A stretch of DNA of 41,594 bases from an uncultured Octadecabacter sp. (GTDB lineage Bacteria > Pseudomonadota > Alphaproteobacteria > Rhodobacterales > Rhodobacteraceae): positions 1-41,594 of the forward strand of contig CALAGN010000052.1 of the NCBI GenBank assembly GCA_937891785.1, in the 5' to 3' direction. The notes beneath the pieces are model-generated. The model saw only the letters and a program-made list of their open reading frames with translations. It did no database searches and had not been told where the DNA came from. A program made the translations under genes and the position numbers. This document shows positions 35,348-41,594 of this stretch, piece by piece (within the stretch, counting starts at the first letter, position 1; every line of letters starts with the position of its first letter).

Positions 35348-35745
35348 GGACGCATACCAGCCAGATCATATCCGGCAGTGGCCGTCGCGTTGATAATATC
35401 ATCCGCAGTTATCGTGCCAGCTTGTGCCATGGACCACACGATCGAGCAGCGCGTGCCGGATGCGCAATAGGCCAGCACCGGCCCACCGGCCTGCGCCATC
35501 GCGTCCATTTGCGCCGCGACCTTGCTGGCGTCCAGCGTTTGGTGGGTCACAGGAATCACCACAAACCCAAGGCCAGCAGCCTTTGCCGCAGCGCCGATCG
35601 CTTCTGCCTGGAGGGCAGGGGGTACTTCGCTATCGGGGCGGTTGCAGATGATCGTTGTGTATCCGGCGGCTGCAATCGCTGCCACATCTTCGGCGGCAAT
35701 TTGCGGGGACACGGCATAGGTCGGGCTGAGGGGGCGAATATCCAT
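35320..35745 (-). CDS. TIGR01244 family sulfur transferase / phosphatase-like (DUF442)
   Basis: 141-residue protein with the PTP/rhodanese-type loop YCASGTRCS: Cys94 and Arg99 in a C-x4-R arrangement, plus Cys100. The strand segment TTIICNRPDSEVPP is typical of TIGR01244/DUF442 proteins, the N-terminal domain of Blh, the sulfur dioxygenase-rhodanese-like protein that BigR represses. The frame is open to 35823, but MDIRPLSPTYAVSPQIAAED is the family N-terminus. It is divergent from an ArsR regulator with BigR/SqrR cysteines, so a role in persulfide or sulfide handling is likely (inference). Confidence 0.88.
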   Translation of the reverse strand: MDIRPLSPTYAVSPQIAAEDVAAIAAAGYTTIICNRPDSEVPPALQAEAIGAAAKAAGLGFVVIPVTHQTLDASKVAAQMDAMAQAGGPVLAYCASGTRCSIVWSMAQAGTITADDIINATATAGYDLAGMRPQLEALAKS

Positions 35746-35827
35746 GCAATAGTCATAATGCAGCCGCGCGCGGGCGTCCAGAACCCTTGACAGATGCGCG
35801 CCAAAGCGCAAACATCGCAACAATGAA

Positions 35828-35835
35828 ATATATAT
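35828..35835. promoter_or_regulatory. AT-rich palindrome, candidate BigR-type operator
   Basis: ATATATAT lies between the divergent sulfur-transferase and ArsR-family genes, 22 bases before the regulator start. BigR is reported to bind AT-rich palindromes of this kind overlapping a -10 element. A TTGACA at 35787-35792 could serve as a -35 of a promoter reading toward the regulator. Assignment is tentative. Confidence 0.4.
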
Positions 35836-35857
35836 CCTGAAGGACTATCTACGAGAC

Positions 35858-36190
35858 ATGATAATACCAAACGCACCCCAAGTCGATATGGCCGCAATGG
35901 ACGCCGCAGCAGGCGAAGCTGCAGATGTTCTTAAGGCGCTCTCGAACCCGCAACGCCTACGCCTGCTTTGTGCGCTTTTGCCGGGCGAGCGCTGCGTTGG
36001 CGATCTTGAGGAAGCGCTTGGTGCAAGCCAGTCTTACGTCTCGGGGCAACTTGCACGTTTGCGCGCCGAGGGATTTGTGGCCTGTGATCGCGATGGTCGC
36101 ACAATCCGTTACCGGCTTGCCGACCCGCGTCTTGGCCCGATCCTTGAGCGTTTGTTCGAGGTGTTCTGCCCCGTGCCTGCCGACGTGTAA
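35858..36190 (+). CDS. ArsR-family regulator with BigR/SqrR-type cysteine pair
   Basis: 110-residue winged-helix repressor. The HTH core is CVGDLEEALGASQSYVSGQL with the wing at CDRDGRTIRYRLADP. Cys38 (RLRLLCALL) and Cys104 (FEVFC) lie 66 residues apart, exactly as Cys42/Cys108 of BigR and Cys41/Cys107 of SqrR, which form a tetrasulfide when exposed to persulfides. An extra Cys46 (GERCVGD) is present. No metal-site pattern of ArsR/SmtB metal sensors is seen. It probably represses itself and the divergent sulfur-transferase gene, and senses reactive sulfur (inference from the cysteines and neighbour). A start at Met11 is possible. Confidence 0.88.
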   Translation: MIIPNAPQVDMAAMDAAAGEAADVLKALSNPQRLRLLCALLPGERCVGDLEEALGASQSYVSGQLARLRAEGFVACDRDGRTIRYRLADPRLGPILERLFEVFCPVPADV

Positions 36191-36303
36191 GCCTCTTTTC
36201 GGCCCGACGCCGGTTCAAAGATCGCGCGCGCGCGCGTTGCTTGCCCTTGCCTTATTGAGCCCCTGCGCAAATTCTGCCCCAAGTAACTGCGTAAAGAGGT
36301 GCC

Positions 36304-37202
36304 ATGGCCAGAGCGTGGCGACATTACAGCGGGCTTATCGTTGCTAACGGGGCGATGTTTTCCGCCGGTCTCGATATGTCCGGATGGGCCAAGGGCCGCA
36401 GTAATCCGCCAAGTCTTGCAGGGATTTGCCGTCAAATCGAAGGTTGCGCCGTGCGTGTCGTCGTGGGGATACATGGCGGCGCTTTGACTGGCGGAGACGA
36501 GCCCGCGCTTGCGGCGATTCCTCGCTACGCAGCCCACCGTATTGTTGACTGTGTCGAAGGTGCGGTTCTTTTGCCGTTCGTTACCGGTTTGGCCCAAGAG
36601 AGGCGGATGCATTTGAAAGCTGTCATATTTACCAGCAATCGGTTGCGTTGCGTCACGTCTTTCTGGCTGAACAGCGCGCGGGCCCTGAATTGCTGAAACC
36701 TAAAGGGCAAGGCTTTAGACTTGTTGACCCCGCTGGCAAGGCGATCCTGAGACGCCTCCACCCGGTTTGGAACAGTGCAGCCCAGGCACCTTTGCGTGAT
36801 GATCTTGGCGAAGACGACATTGATCGGATCATGGTTGATTATGGGTTTCGAAAGGGTCCGTTTGGACTGTGCGAAGGCGGTGGTCCAATCACCGAAAAAG
36901 TATGGGTTCGCCAAGCGCTGATTGCGGCACTTATGGCCGAAGGCGCGCGCATGATAGGGGGTGGCACTGCACGCTGTGCAGCGGATGTGGATGCGATGGC
37001 AATGCATGGCATGAGCTTTACACGCCGTCGCGGTGGACCAATGCGCGCAGCACAAAGCATAGGGTTATTGGGATTGTGCCGCAAGACCGCCCAGCTGGCG
37101 CAGGATGATGCCACATGGCAGATGCCAGCACTCGTTCATGAGGTGATCAAATACGCGGACGGGTTTGACGCGCTCGCTGCCCAAGCTGCTAGCCCAGAAT
37201 AA
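36304..37202 (+). pseudogene. Decayed multifunctional beta-oxidation gene (FadB/FadJ type)
   Basis: Two out-of-phase pieces of one gene. The first (36304-36600) has the enoyl-CoA hydratase oxyanion segment FSAGLDMSGWAKGR and LAGICRQIEGCAVRVVVGIH. The second (from about 36606, other frame) has IYQQSVALRHVFLAEQRAGP, then jumps to the C-terminal 3-hydroxyacyl-CoA dehydrogenase tail YGFRKGPFG, ADVDAMAMHGMSFTRRRGGP. The Rossmann NAD domain and about two thirds of the normal ~700-residue chain are missing. The hydratase GGG is changed to TGG. Together a frameshift and large internal deletion show a pseudogene. Bases 36191-36303 upstream hold nothing recognisable. Confidence 0.88.
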
Positions 37203-37404
37203 TTCCGACGATCACACACATCAATCCGATGACCGACAAGAACAGCGCGCCAAGGTTAAGTGGCAGGATGCTTTGCACCCGCGTGCGCAAGACATCATCG
37301 TCAAGTCCGGCACGTTTCGCCTTTGTGACCATGACGATCGACGCGATAATGCCGATCAATCCGATCACAGAAATACCCGCGCCAATCCAGATAAGCCAGT
37401 CCAT
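37189..37404 (-). CDS. Small two-helix membrane protein, hypothetical
   Basis: 71-residue protein with two hydrophobic helices (LIWIGAGISVIGLIGIIASI, LGALFLSVIGLMCVIVGIIL) separated by a charged loop, KAKRAGLDDDVLRTRVQ. A good GGAG lies about 8 bases upstream of the ATG. No family motif is recognised. Helices rich in Gly, Ile and Leu suggest a simple inner-membrane protein. Its 3' end overlaps the end of the decayed beta-oxidation gene by 14 bases, consistent with that gene no longer being maintained. Confidence 0.75.
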   Translation of the reverse strand: MDWLIWIGAGISVIGLIGIIASIVMVTKAKRAGLDDDVLRTRVQSILPLNLGALFLSVIGLMCVIVGIILG

Positions 37405-37534
37405 GCATTTCTCCGTTGTCTGATGGCGTTGCCCTAGCGGCTGGCAGGTGCATTTGCAAGCTAGCGACCCTTGCGGTGAGAAAGGCGCGCGGGTAGGGAA
37501 GGGGTCTTATTTCAGCATGCGAAAGGCCGCCCCT

Positions 37535-37792
37535 ATGTCCGATTCCGTTACCGACACCAGCTACCGCGTCACCGCCGAAGAACTTCGCCAGTTTATCGAG
37601 CGTATGGAACGTCTGGATGCCGAGAAAAAGGACATCGCCGAGCAACAAAAGGAAGTTATGGCCGAAGCCAAAGGGCGGGGCTATGACACGAAAATCCTGC
37701 GCAAAGTGATCGCCTTGCGCAAGCGTGACCAGAACGACATCGACGAAGAAGAAGCGGTGCTGGAAATGTATAAAGAAGCGCTGGGCATGTAA
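37535..37792 (+). CDS. gapR: GapR/DUF2312 nucleoid-associated protein
   Basis: 85-residue DUF2312 protein, homologue of Caulobacter GapR, which binds overtwisted AT-rich DNA ahead of replication and transcription forks and aids topoisomerases. It matches the family over its whole length: EELRQFIERMERLDAEKKDI, KEVMAEAKGRGYDTKILRKV and KRDQNDIDEEEAVLEMYKEA. The structure is mostly helical and it works as a tetramer in Caulobacter. The frame is open upstream to 37448, but the extra residues are not conserved and AAGG sits 9 bases before 37535. It converges on the PhzF gene, 3 bases away. Confidence 0.92.
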   Translation: MSDSVTDTSYRVTAEELRQFIERMERLDAEKKDIAEQQKEVMAEAKGRGYDTKILRKVIALRKRDQNDIDEEEAVLEMYKEALGM

Positions 37793-37795
37793 CTG

Positions 37796-38653
37796 CTAAA
37801 GGGTCACATCACCTCTGATTAGGATGTTGGTGTGACCGCCGATGCGCATGTTATTAGCGCTATCTTGGGCCACATGCACGCGCCCGCGACGCCCAATGCA
37901 ACTGCCCTGTGCCACCACATAAGGCGCATCCGCGCGCCCCTGATCTTGCATCCAATGGGCCAGTGCAGCGTTGAGAGATCCGGTAATAGGATCTTCGATC
38001 AGGCCCGCGTCCATCGAAAACATACGCACTTCGTAATCTGTATACGCGCTCCTGTCCTGCGCGCCGATCAGGCCGACAAAAAATGGTGGCACTGGCGTGA
38101 TCAGACTTGCGTCCAGCGTGATCAGATCATGCGCCGAAGCCATTTCGATCACATGCCAAACTGGACCATTGTCCAGCACCGCGTGGCGCAGGATGTGGCT
38201 GCGATCAAGCTTCAACCCAGTGGCAATTGCGTCCAGCACATCTTCAGGCATCGGCGAAATTTTGGTCGGTGGCGCAATGAACGCAGGCGTGTCGCCCGTA
38301 AGATCAATCGCCACAAGCCCGACACCGCATTCCTGCACGATCAACCCGCTTTGCAACGGCGTATTTCCCGCAGCAAGCCAGCAGGCCGCAGACCCAAGGG
38401 TGGGATGCCCTGCAAACGGCAGTTCGCGCGACACCGTAAAGATGCGCAGCAGATAATCGGCGCCGGCCTCCGTGGCAGGGCAGATAAAAGTGGCTTCCGC
38501 CAGATTGGTCCAGCGCGCAAACCCCTGCATCTGATCATCGCTCAGCCCTGCGCCATCCAGCACCACGGCCAATCCGTTGCCGCCTGTCGGATGCGTACTG
38601 AACACATCGCATTGCATAAAAGGACGGCTGCGCTCAGTCACGGGAACACGCAT
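37796..38653 (-). CDS. PhzF family isomerase-like protein
   Basis: 285-residue protein of the PhzF/diaminopimelate-epimerase fold. Visible marks are the N-terminal QCDVFSTHPTGGNGLAVV, the catalytic Glu53 in NLAEATFICP, the LPFAGHPTLGSAACWLA motif and C-terminal EDPITGSLNAALAHW. PhzF isomerises dihydro-3-hydroxyanthranilate in phenazine synthesis, but most family members are in species that make no phenazines, and their substrates are unknown. No phenazine genes are near. It lies 9 bases after a hypothetical gene on the same strand. Confidence 0.9.
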   Translation of the reverse strand: MRVPVTERSRPFMQCDVFSTHPTGGNGLAVVLDGAGLSDDQMQGFARWTNLAEATFICPATEAGADYLLRIFTVSRELPFAGHPTLGSAACWLAAGNTPLQSGLIVQECGVGLVAIDLTGDTPAFIAPPTKISPMPEDVLDAIATGLKLDRSHILRHAVLDNGPVWHVIEMASAHDLITLDASLITPVPPFFVGLIGAQDRSAYTDYEVRMFSMDAGLIEDPITGSLNAALAHWMQDQGRADAPYVVAQGSCIGRRGRVHVAQDSANNMRIGGHTNILIRGDVTL

Positions 38654-38662
38654 TGAAAAAAC

Positions 38663-39538
38663 TCATGGGGCGATGAAATTCACGCCCGGCATACGAGCGA
38701 TCTGGAACACGTCGTCTTCGTAGTTTTCCGTCAGCTCGGCCATCAAATCCTCAGTCCAGCCGGGCAGGTCGATTTCTTCTTCGATCTCGTCCTCAAGCGC
38801 ATATTTGTCGAGGAAGGCCGCAATGATACGGCGTTTTTGAATTTCGGATTGGGGCGGGTGACTTTTGAGGTAACTCAGAAAGCGCTTCATGCCGTCCGCG
38901 CTCATGATTGTGCTCAGCAGGTCATATCCGCCCGTGATTTTCGTAAGCGGGTCAACCCCGGATAATTCGCGGATCAGTTGCGCCCATATTAGCGGTGTAT
39001 CTTCGTTGCACCAGACCGTCAGCGGCACGCCCGGCACAACGGATTGAATGCGCGTGATAACGTCTGACCAGCGGATGTCGCGTGGTTCCATCCCGTTTAG
39101 AAATTCTGCAAGGGACGTGTCCTTGGTTTGAAGGAACGCTTCGGGCACAAACGTGGCCGGATCGCGCAACGCGATGTGTAACTCCAGTTCCTCGCCCGGG
39201 AAAAGTTTGCGCAGCCCCCCGAGTTTCATTTCAAGCAGGCCATAAAATTGCGCATTTTCGAAAATTCGGCGGTGGACGCAGATAAATTCTGAATGGCTCA
39301 GAACAAGCCTGTTCGTGACCTCTTCGTCAAGGATCGCGTCGATCAAGATGTCGCTTGTGTCAGGCGCGGGATCATTGTCGCCCAGATTCTGGATGGTTTC
39401 GCGCAAAAGACGGCGATACTTTCCGGGCCCGGGAACTTTGATGCCTTGCTGGGTGAAGGTATCGACGTTCTTAAGAAGCGATTTCAAAAGCCGATCGTTG
39501 TCCGTACAATTAGCGCCGATATGATATGCAATCTGCAA
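38663..39538 (-). CDS. Hypothetical protein with sulfotransferase-like N-terminus
   Basis: 291-residue protein if it starts at TTG 39538 (MQIAYHIGANCTDNDRLLKS). I know the sequence type as a conserved hypothetical in Roseobacters. HIGANCTDNDRLL is placed like the HIGxxKTGTTxLQ PAPS-binding loop of sulfotransferases, and later LVLSHSEFI and GLRKLFPGEELELHIALRD resemble that fold, but the K-T-G residues are lost, so activity is doubtful. The tail is acidic. The frame runs on to 39925, but that part overlaps the divergent permease gene and is shadow sequence. No ATG exists near the conserved start, hence TTG. It is 9 bases upstream of the PhzF gene. Confidence 0.75.
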   Translation of the reverse strand: MQIAYHIGANCTDNDRLLKSLLKNVDTFTQQGIKVPGPGKYRRLLRETIQNLGDNDPAPDTSDILIDAILDEEVTNRLVLSHSEFICVHRRIFENAQFYGLLEMKLGGLRKLFPGEELELHIALRDPATFVPEAFLQTKDTSLAEFLNGMEPRDIRWSDVITRIQSVVPGVPLTVWCNEDTPLIWAQLIRELSGVDPLTKITGGYDLLSTIMSADGMKRFLSYLKSHPPQSEIQKRRIIAAFLDKYALEDEIEEEIDLPGWTEDLMAELTENYEDDVFQIARMPGVNFIAP

Positions 39539-39625
39539 TAGTAGCCGCCGTTTCGCGTTGTTTTCGTTGCAATCACTATAAGCGGTTTTCTGGACAGTGA
39601 AACAGCTTTCGGGTAGGCGCTTGAT

Positions 39626-41281
39626 ATGTCCGAGTCTTCTGGTCAGATAAACGGCTCTCGATGGCCAAAATTGCGTGTGAACCCGTGGTCCCTCGGGGCG
39701 CTGGTTATTGCCGTGTTGGTGGTCTCGCCGATTGTCGCCGTCATCTGGTTCGCGCTTACCCCCTCTGATAATATTTGGCCGCATCTCATATCGACCACGC
39801 TGCCGCGCTATTTGCGCAACTCGTTGATCTTGATGATCGGCGTGGGGGCTTTGACCGCTACGATGGGGACGGGGGCGGCGTGGCTTGTTGTCATGTATCG
39901 CTTTCCGGGGCGACGCTGGCTGCAATGGGCGCTGCTTATGCCGTTGTCGGTGCCGGCTTACGTGGGCGCCTATGCGCTAGTTGATTTTCTTGAATATGCG
40001 GGGCCGGTGCAGACAGTGCTGCGCGAGGTCACGGGCTGGCAATCGGCGCGCGAGTATTGGTTCCCCGAAATTCGCACGCGGACGGCGGCGGTGCTGGTGC
40101 TCAGTGCCTCGCTTTACCCCTACGTCTATATCTTGGCGCGTGCTGCGTTTCGCGAGCAATCCAGCGCCGGTTATGACGTCGCGCGCGCGTTAGGTGTCGG
40201 CGCTGCGGGGCGGTTCTTGCGTGTTGGTCTGCCCTTGGCACGCCCCGCAATTGTGGCGGGGGTGGCCGTTGTTATGATGGAGACCGTTAATGATTTCGGC
40301 ACGGTCGACTATTTTGCAGTGCAGACGCTGACGACAGGTATTTTTTCGGTTTGGCTCCAAAGTGGCAATCTTGGCGGTGCCGCACAGATCGCCACCTGTG
40401 TGCTAGTTCTGGTCGTGATCCTGGTCACGTTAGAAAAATTCAGCCGCCGCAAGAGCCGTTTTTTCGGCACCGCCCGTGGGCCGCGTCCGATCGAGGGGCA
40501 ACCCTTGTCCGGCGCGGCAGCGTGGGCTGCCAGTGCGGCCTGTTTTTTGCCATTTGCATTCGGGTTCATGCTCCCCGTGCTGGTTCTGCTTGAACACGCG
40601 ATGGACGCACGCCAATGGGCAGCACCCGGTCTGCTACGCGCCTTGATGCATACTCTTGGCGTTGGTGGGGCTGCGGCCGTGCTGACGGTCGCAGGGGGGC
40701 TATTCATGGTCTACGGCGTGCGCTTGTCGGGGCGGCGTTTGCCCGCGTTGCTGATGCCGATCACGGCGATTGGCTATGCGGCACCCGGTGCCGTGCTGGC
40801 CCTTGGTATCCTGATCCCGCTGGCGGCATTCGATAACGCGGTGGCCGATGCAGTCTTGCGCGTAACGGGGCAAGATCCTGGGCTGATCCTGACGGGATCT
40901 GCCGCCGCTTTGTGCCTGGCCTATGTGGTGCGGTTCTTTGCAATTGCCCAAGGAACGGCGGACGCAGCCCTTGACCGTGTATCACCCAGCCTGCCCATGG
41001 CGGCGCGATCTTTGGGGCGCACGGCAGGCGGGACGTTGCGGGCGGTGCATATCCCACTGGTGCGGGCCTCGGTCGGGTCGGCCCTGTTGTTGGTGTTTGT
41101 GGATTGTGTCAAAGAACTGCCGGCAACCCTGCTGTTGCGCCCTTTTAACTACAATACACTGGCGACGCGGGTGCACGAAAAGGCCAGCCTTGAAAACATC
41201 GCCGAGGCCGCGCCCGCCGCCCTGATGATCACGCTCGTCGGCCTTGCCGCCGTCGCATTGCTGGCCCGCGCAAATCGATAG
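39626..41281 (+). CDS. Fused iron(III)-type ABC transporter permease (FbpB-like)
   Basis: 551-residue permease with two fused halves of about six helices each, as in FbpB/SfuB and ThiP. Each half has an EAA loop: SAGYDVARALGVGAAGRFLR with VGLPLARPAIVAG in the first, and LPMAARSLGRTAGGTLRAVH with IPLVRASVGSALL in the second. YRFPGRRWLQWALLMPLSVP precedes the first core. Iron(III) is the usual substrate of this subgroup; thiamine or a sulfate-like ion cannot be excluded. The binding protein and ATPase are not in the window. It is divergent from the TTG-start gene, with 87 bases between. Confidence 0.88.
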   Translation: MSESSGQINGSRWPKLRVNPWSLGALVIAVLVVSPIVAVIWFALTPSDNIWPHLISTTLPRYLRNSLILMIGVGALTATMGTGAAWLVVMYRFPGRRWLQWALLMPLSVPAYVGAYALVDFLEYAGPVQTVLREVTGWQSAREYWFPEIRTRTAAVLVLSASLYPYVYILARAAFREQSSAGYDVARALGVGAAGRFLRVGLPLARPAIVAGVAVVMMETVNDFGTVDYFAVQTLTTGIFSVWLQSGNLGGAAQIATCVLVLVVILVTLEKFSRRKSRFFGTARGPRPIEGQPLSGAAAWAASAACFLPFAFGFMLPVLVLLEHAMDARQWAAPGLLRALMHTLGVGGAAAVLTVAGGLFMVYGVRLSGRRLPALLMPITAIGYAAPGAVLALGILIPLAAFDNAVADAVLRVTGQDPGLILTGSAAALCLAYVVRFFAIAQGTADAALDRVSPSLPMAARSLGRTAGGTLRAVHIPLVRASVGSALLLVFVDCVKELPATLLLRPFNYNTLATRVHEKASLENIAEAAPAALMITLVGLAAVALLARANR

Positions 41282-41313
41282 GGCAGATCGACACGAAATG
41301 CGCGAAAAAGGAC

Positions 41314-41342
41314 TTGCACGCCGCCCCGCGCTTGGTTAGCAC
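41314..41342 (+). promoter_or_regulatory. Promoter of tRNA-Thr
   Basis: TTGCAC (41314-41319) and TAGCAC (41337-41342) are separated by 17 bases, and the tRNA begins 11 bases after the -10 element. Spacing and position are those of a sigma-70 promoter for a stable RNA. Confidence 0.65.
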
Positions 41343-41352
41343 AGCGCGCAGT

Positions 41353-41428
41353 GCCCCTATAGCTCAGCTGGTAGAGCAACTGATTTGTAATCAGTAGGTC
41401 CGCGGTTCGAGTCCGTGTGGGGGCACCA
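41353..41428 (+). tRNA. tRNA-Thr (anticodon UGU)
   Basis: Complete cloverleaf: acceptor GCCCCTA pairs with TGGGGGC, D arm AGCTCAGCTGGTAGAGC, anticodon arm ACTGA/TCAGT with loop TTTGTAA (anticodon TGT at 41386-41388), and T arm GCGGTTCGAGTCCGT-type with TTCGAGT. The discriminator A is followed by an encoded CCA (41426-41428). It reads ACA and probably other ACN threonine codons. Confidence 0.97.
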
Positions 41429-41497
41429 TTAAAATCAATGACTTAGGTAATATTTTGGCAGTGATACCCAGTTAATTGGCACCACCGAGGCACCACA

Positions 41498-41594
41498 TTA
41501 ATTTGCTAATAAGTCTTGGGCCACAGCCGCCAAAAGCGTCCGATACTGCGGATCGTCGACATCGACGGCCATCAGTTCTGGGTACACCGCCTCA
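41498..41594 (-). CDS. 3' end of an unidentified gene (runs off the window)
   Basis: The last 32 codons of a minus-strand frame are seen, ending in TAA at 41498: VYPELMAVDVDDPQYRTLLA then AVAQDLLAN. It is not enough to name a family. Its place just after a tRNA, in a more AT-rich stretch, would fit an integrase or other island gene, but the sequence gives no direct support for this. Confidence 0.45.
   Translation of the reverse strand, partial: EAVYPELMAVDVDDPQYRTLLAAVAQDLLAN

Noticed and set aside
36224-36240. GC dinucleotide run (GCGCGCGCGCG) after the ArsR-type gene
   Set aside because: Short alternating run, common in GC-rich genomes; no sign of a function.
39539-39925. N-terminal extension of the minus-strand hypothetical protein
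   Set aside because: It overlaps the divergent permease gene and its Arg/His/Pro-rich sequence is shadow of that gene.
1-41594. CRISPR array, insertion sequence or complete prophage
   Set aside because: No regularly spaced direct repeats, transposase or phage structural genes were seen anywhere in the window.

Overview
The window looks like chromosome of an alphaproteobacterium of the order Rhodobacterales (Roseobacter group). This is inferred from gene content: a full-length pntAB pair, a GapR/DUF2312 protein, an NDUFA12-type Complex I accessory protein beside MlaD and a DUF2155 protein, an ScfR-type short-chain-acyl regulator beside acs, and a GC-rich intergenic element of a type I remember from Roseobacter genomes. 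No organism name can be read from the sequence alone.

Layout. 1-6.7 kb: proton-translocating transhydrogenase (pntAB), an RluE-like pseudouridine synthase, a type III PLP decarboxylase (probably ornithine) with a long leader, and a DUF3422 protein. 6.7-9.9 kb: a tight operon of FAD oxidoreductase, M20 amidohydrolase and methyltransferase. 9.9-12.3 kb: moaA on the minus strand, then a lipoprotein and a YihY-type membrane protein. 12.5-15.0 kb: a gene graveyard in which pieces of a repeated-Ig adhesin, a TolC-like outer membrane protein and an HlyD-like adaptor lie in order, broken by frameshifts, stops and deletions. 15.1-18.9 kb: clpP, clpX, a Rid-family gene, NDUFA12, mlaD and DUF2155. 18.8-21.3 kb, minus strand: accB-accC-aat.

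21.9-35.3 kb is the most interesting block. On the minus strand a five-gene HAAT/Liv-type ABC importer (binding protein, two permeases, two ATPases) runs into acetyl-CoA synthetase (acs), apparently as one operon. Divergent from it are an ScfR/RamB-type regulator, a single-domain response regulator, a two-helix membrane protein, an SLC5-transporter/histidine-kinase fusion with a STAC-like region, and a stand-alone SpoA (FliM/FliN C-terminal) protein. I read this as a locus for uptake, activation and sensing of acetate or another short-chain carboxylate, possibly linked to motility. That reading is inference.

35.3-37.2 kb: a sulfur-transferase-like TIGR01244 protein divergent from an ArsR regulator with the two-cysteine spacing of BigR/SqrR, a probable persulfide-sensing pair; then a decayed FadB/FadJ-type beta-oxidation gene. 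37.2-41.6 kb: a small membrane protein, GapR, a PhzF protein, a hypothetical protein with an apparent TTG start, a fused iron-type ABC permease, tRNA-Thr(UGU) with a good promoter, and the 3' end of an unidentified minus-strand gene.
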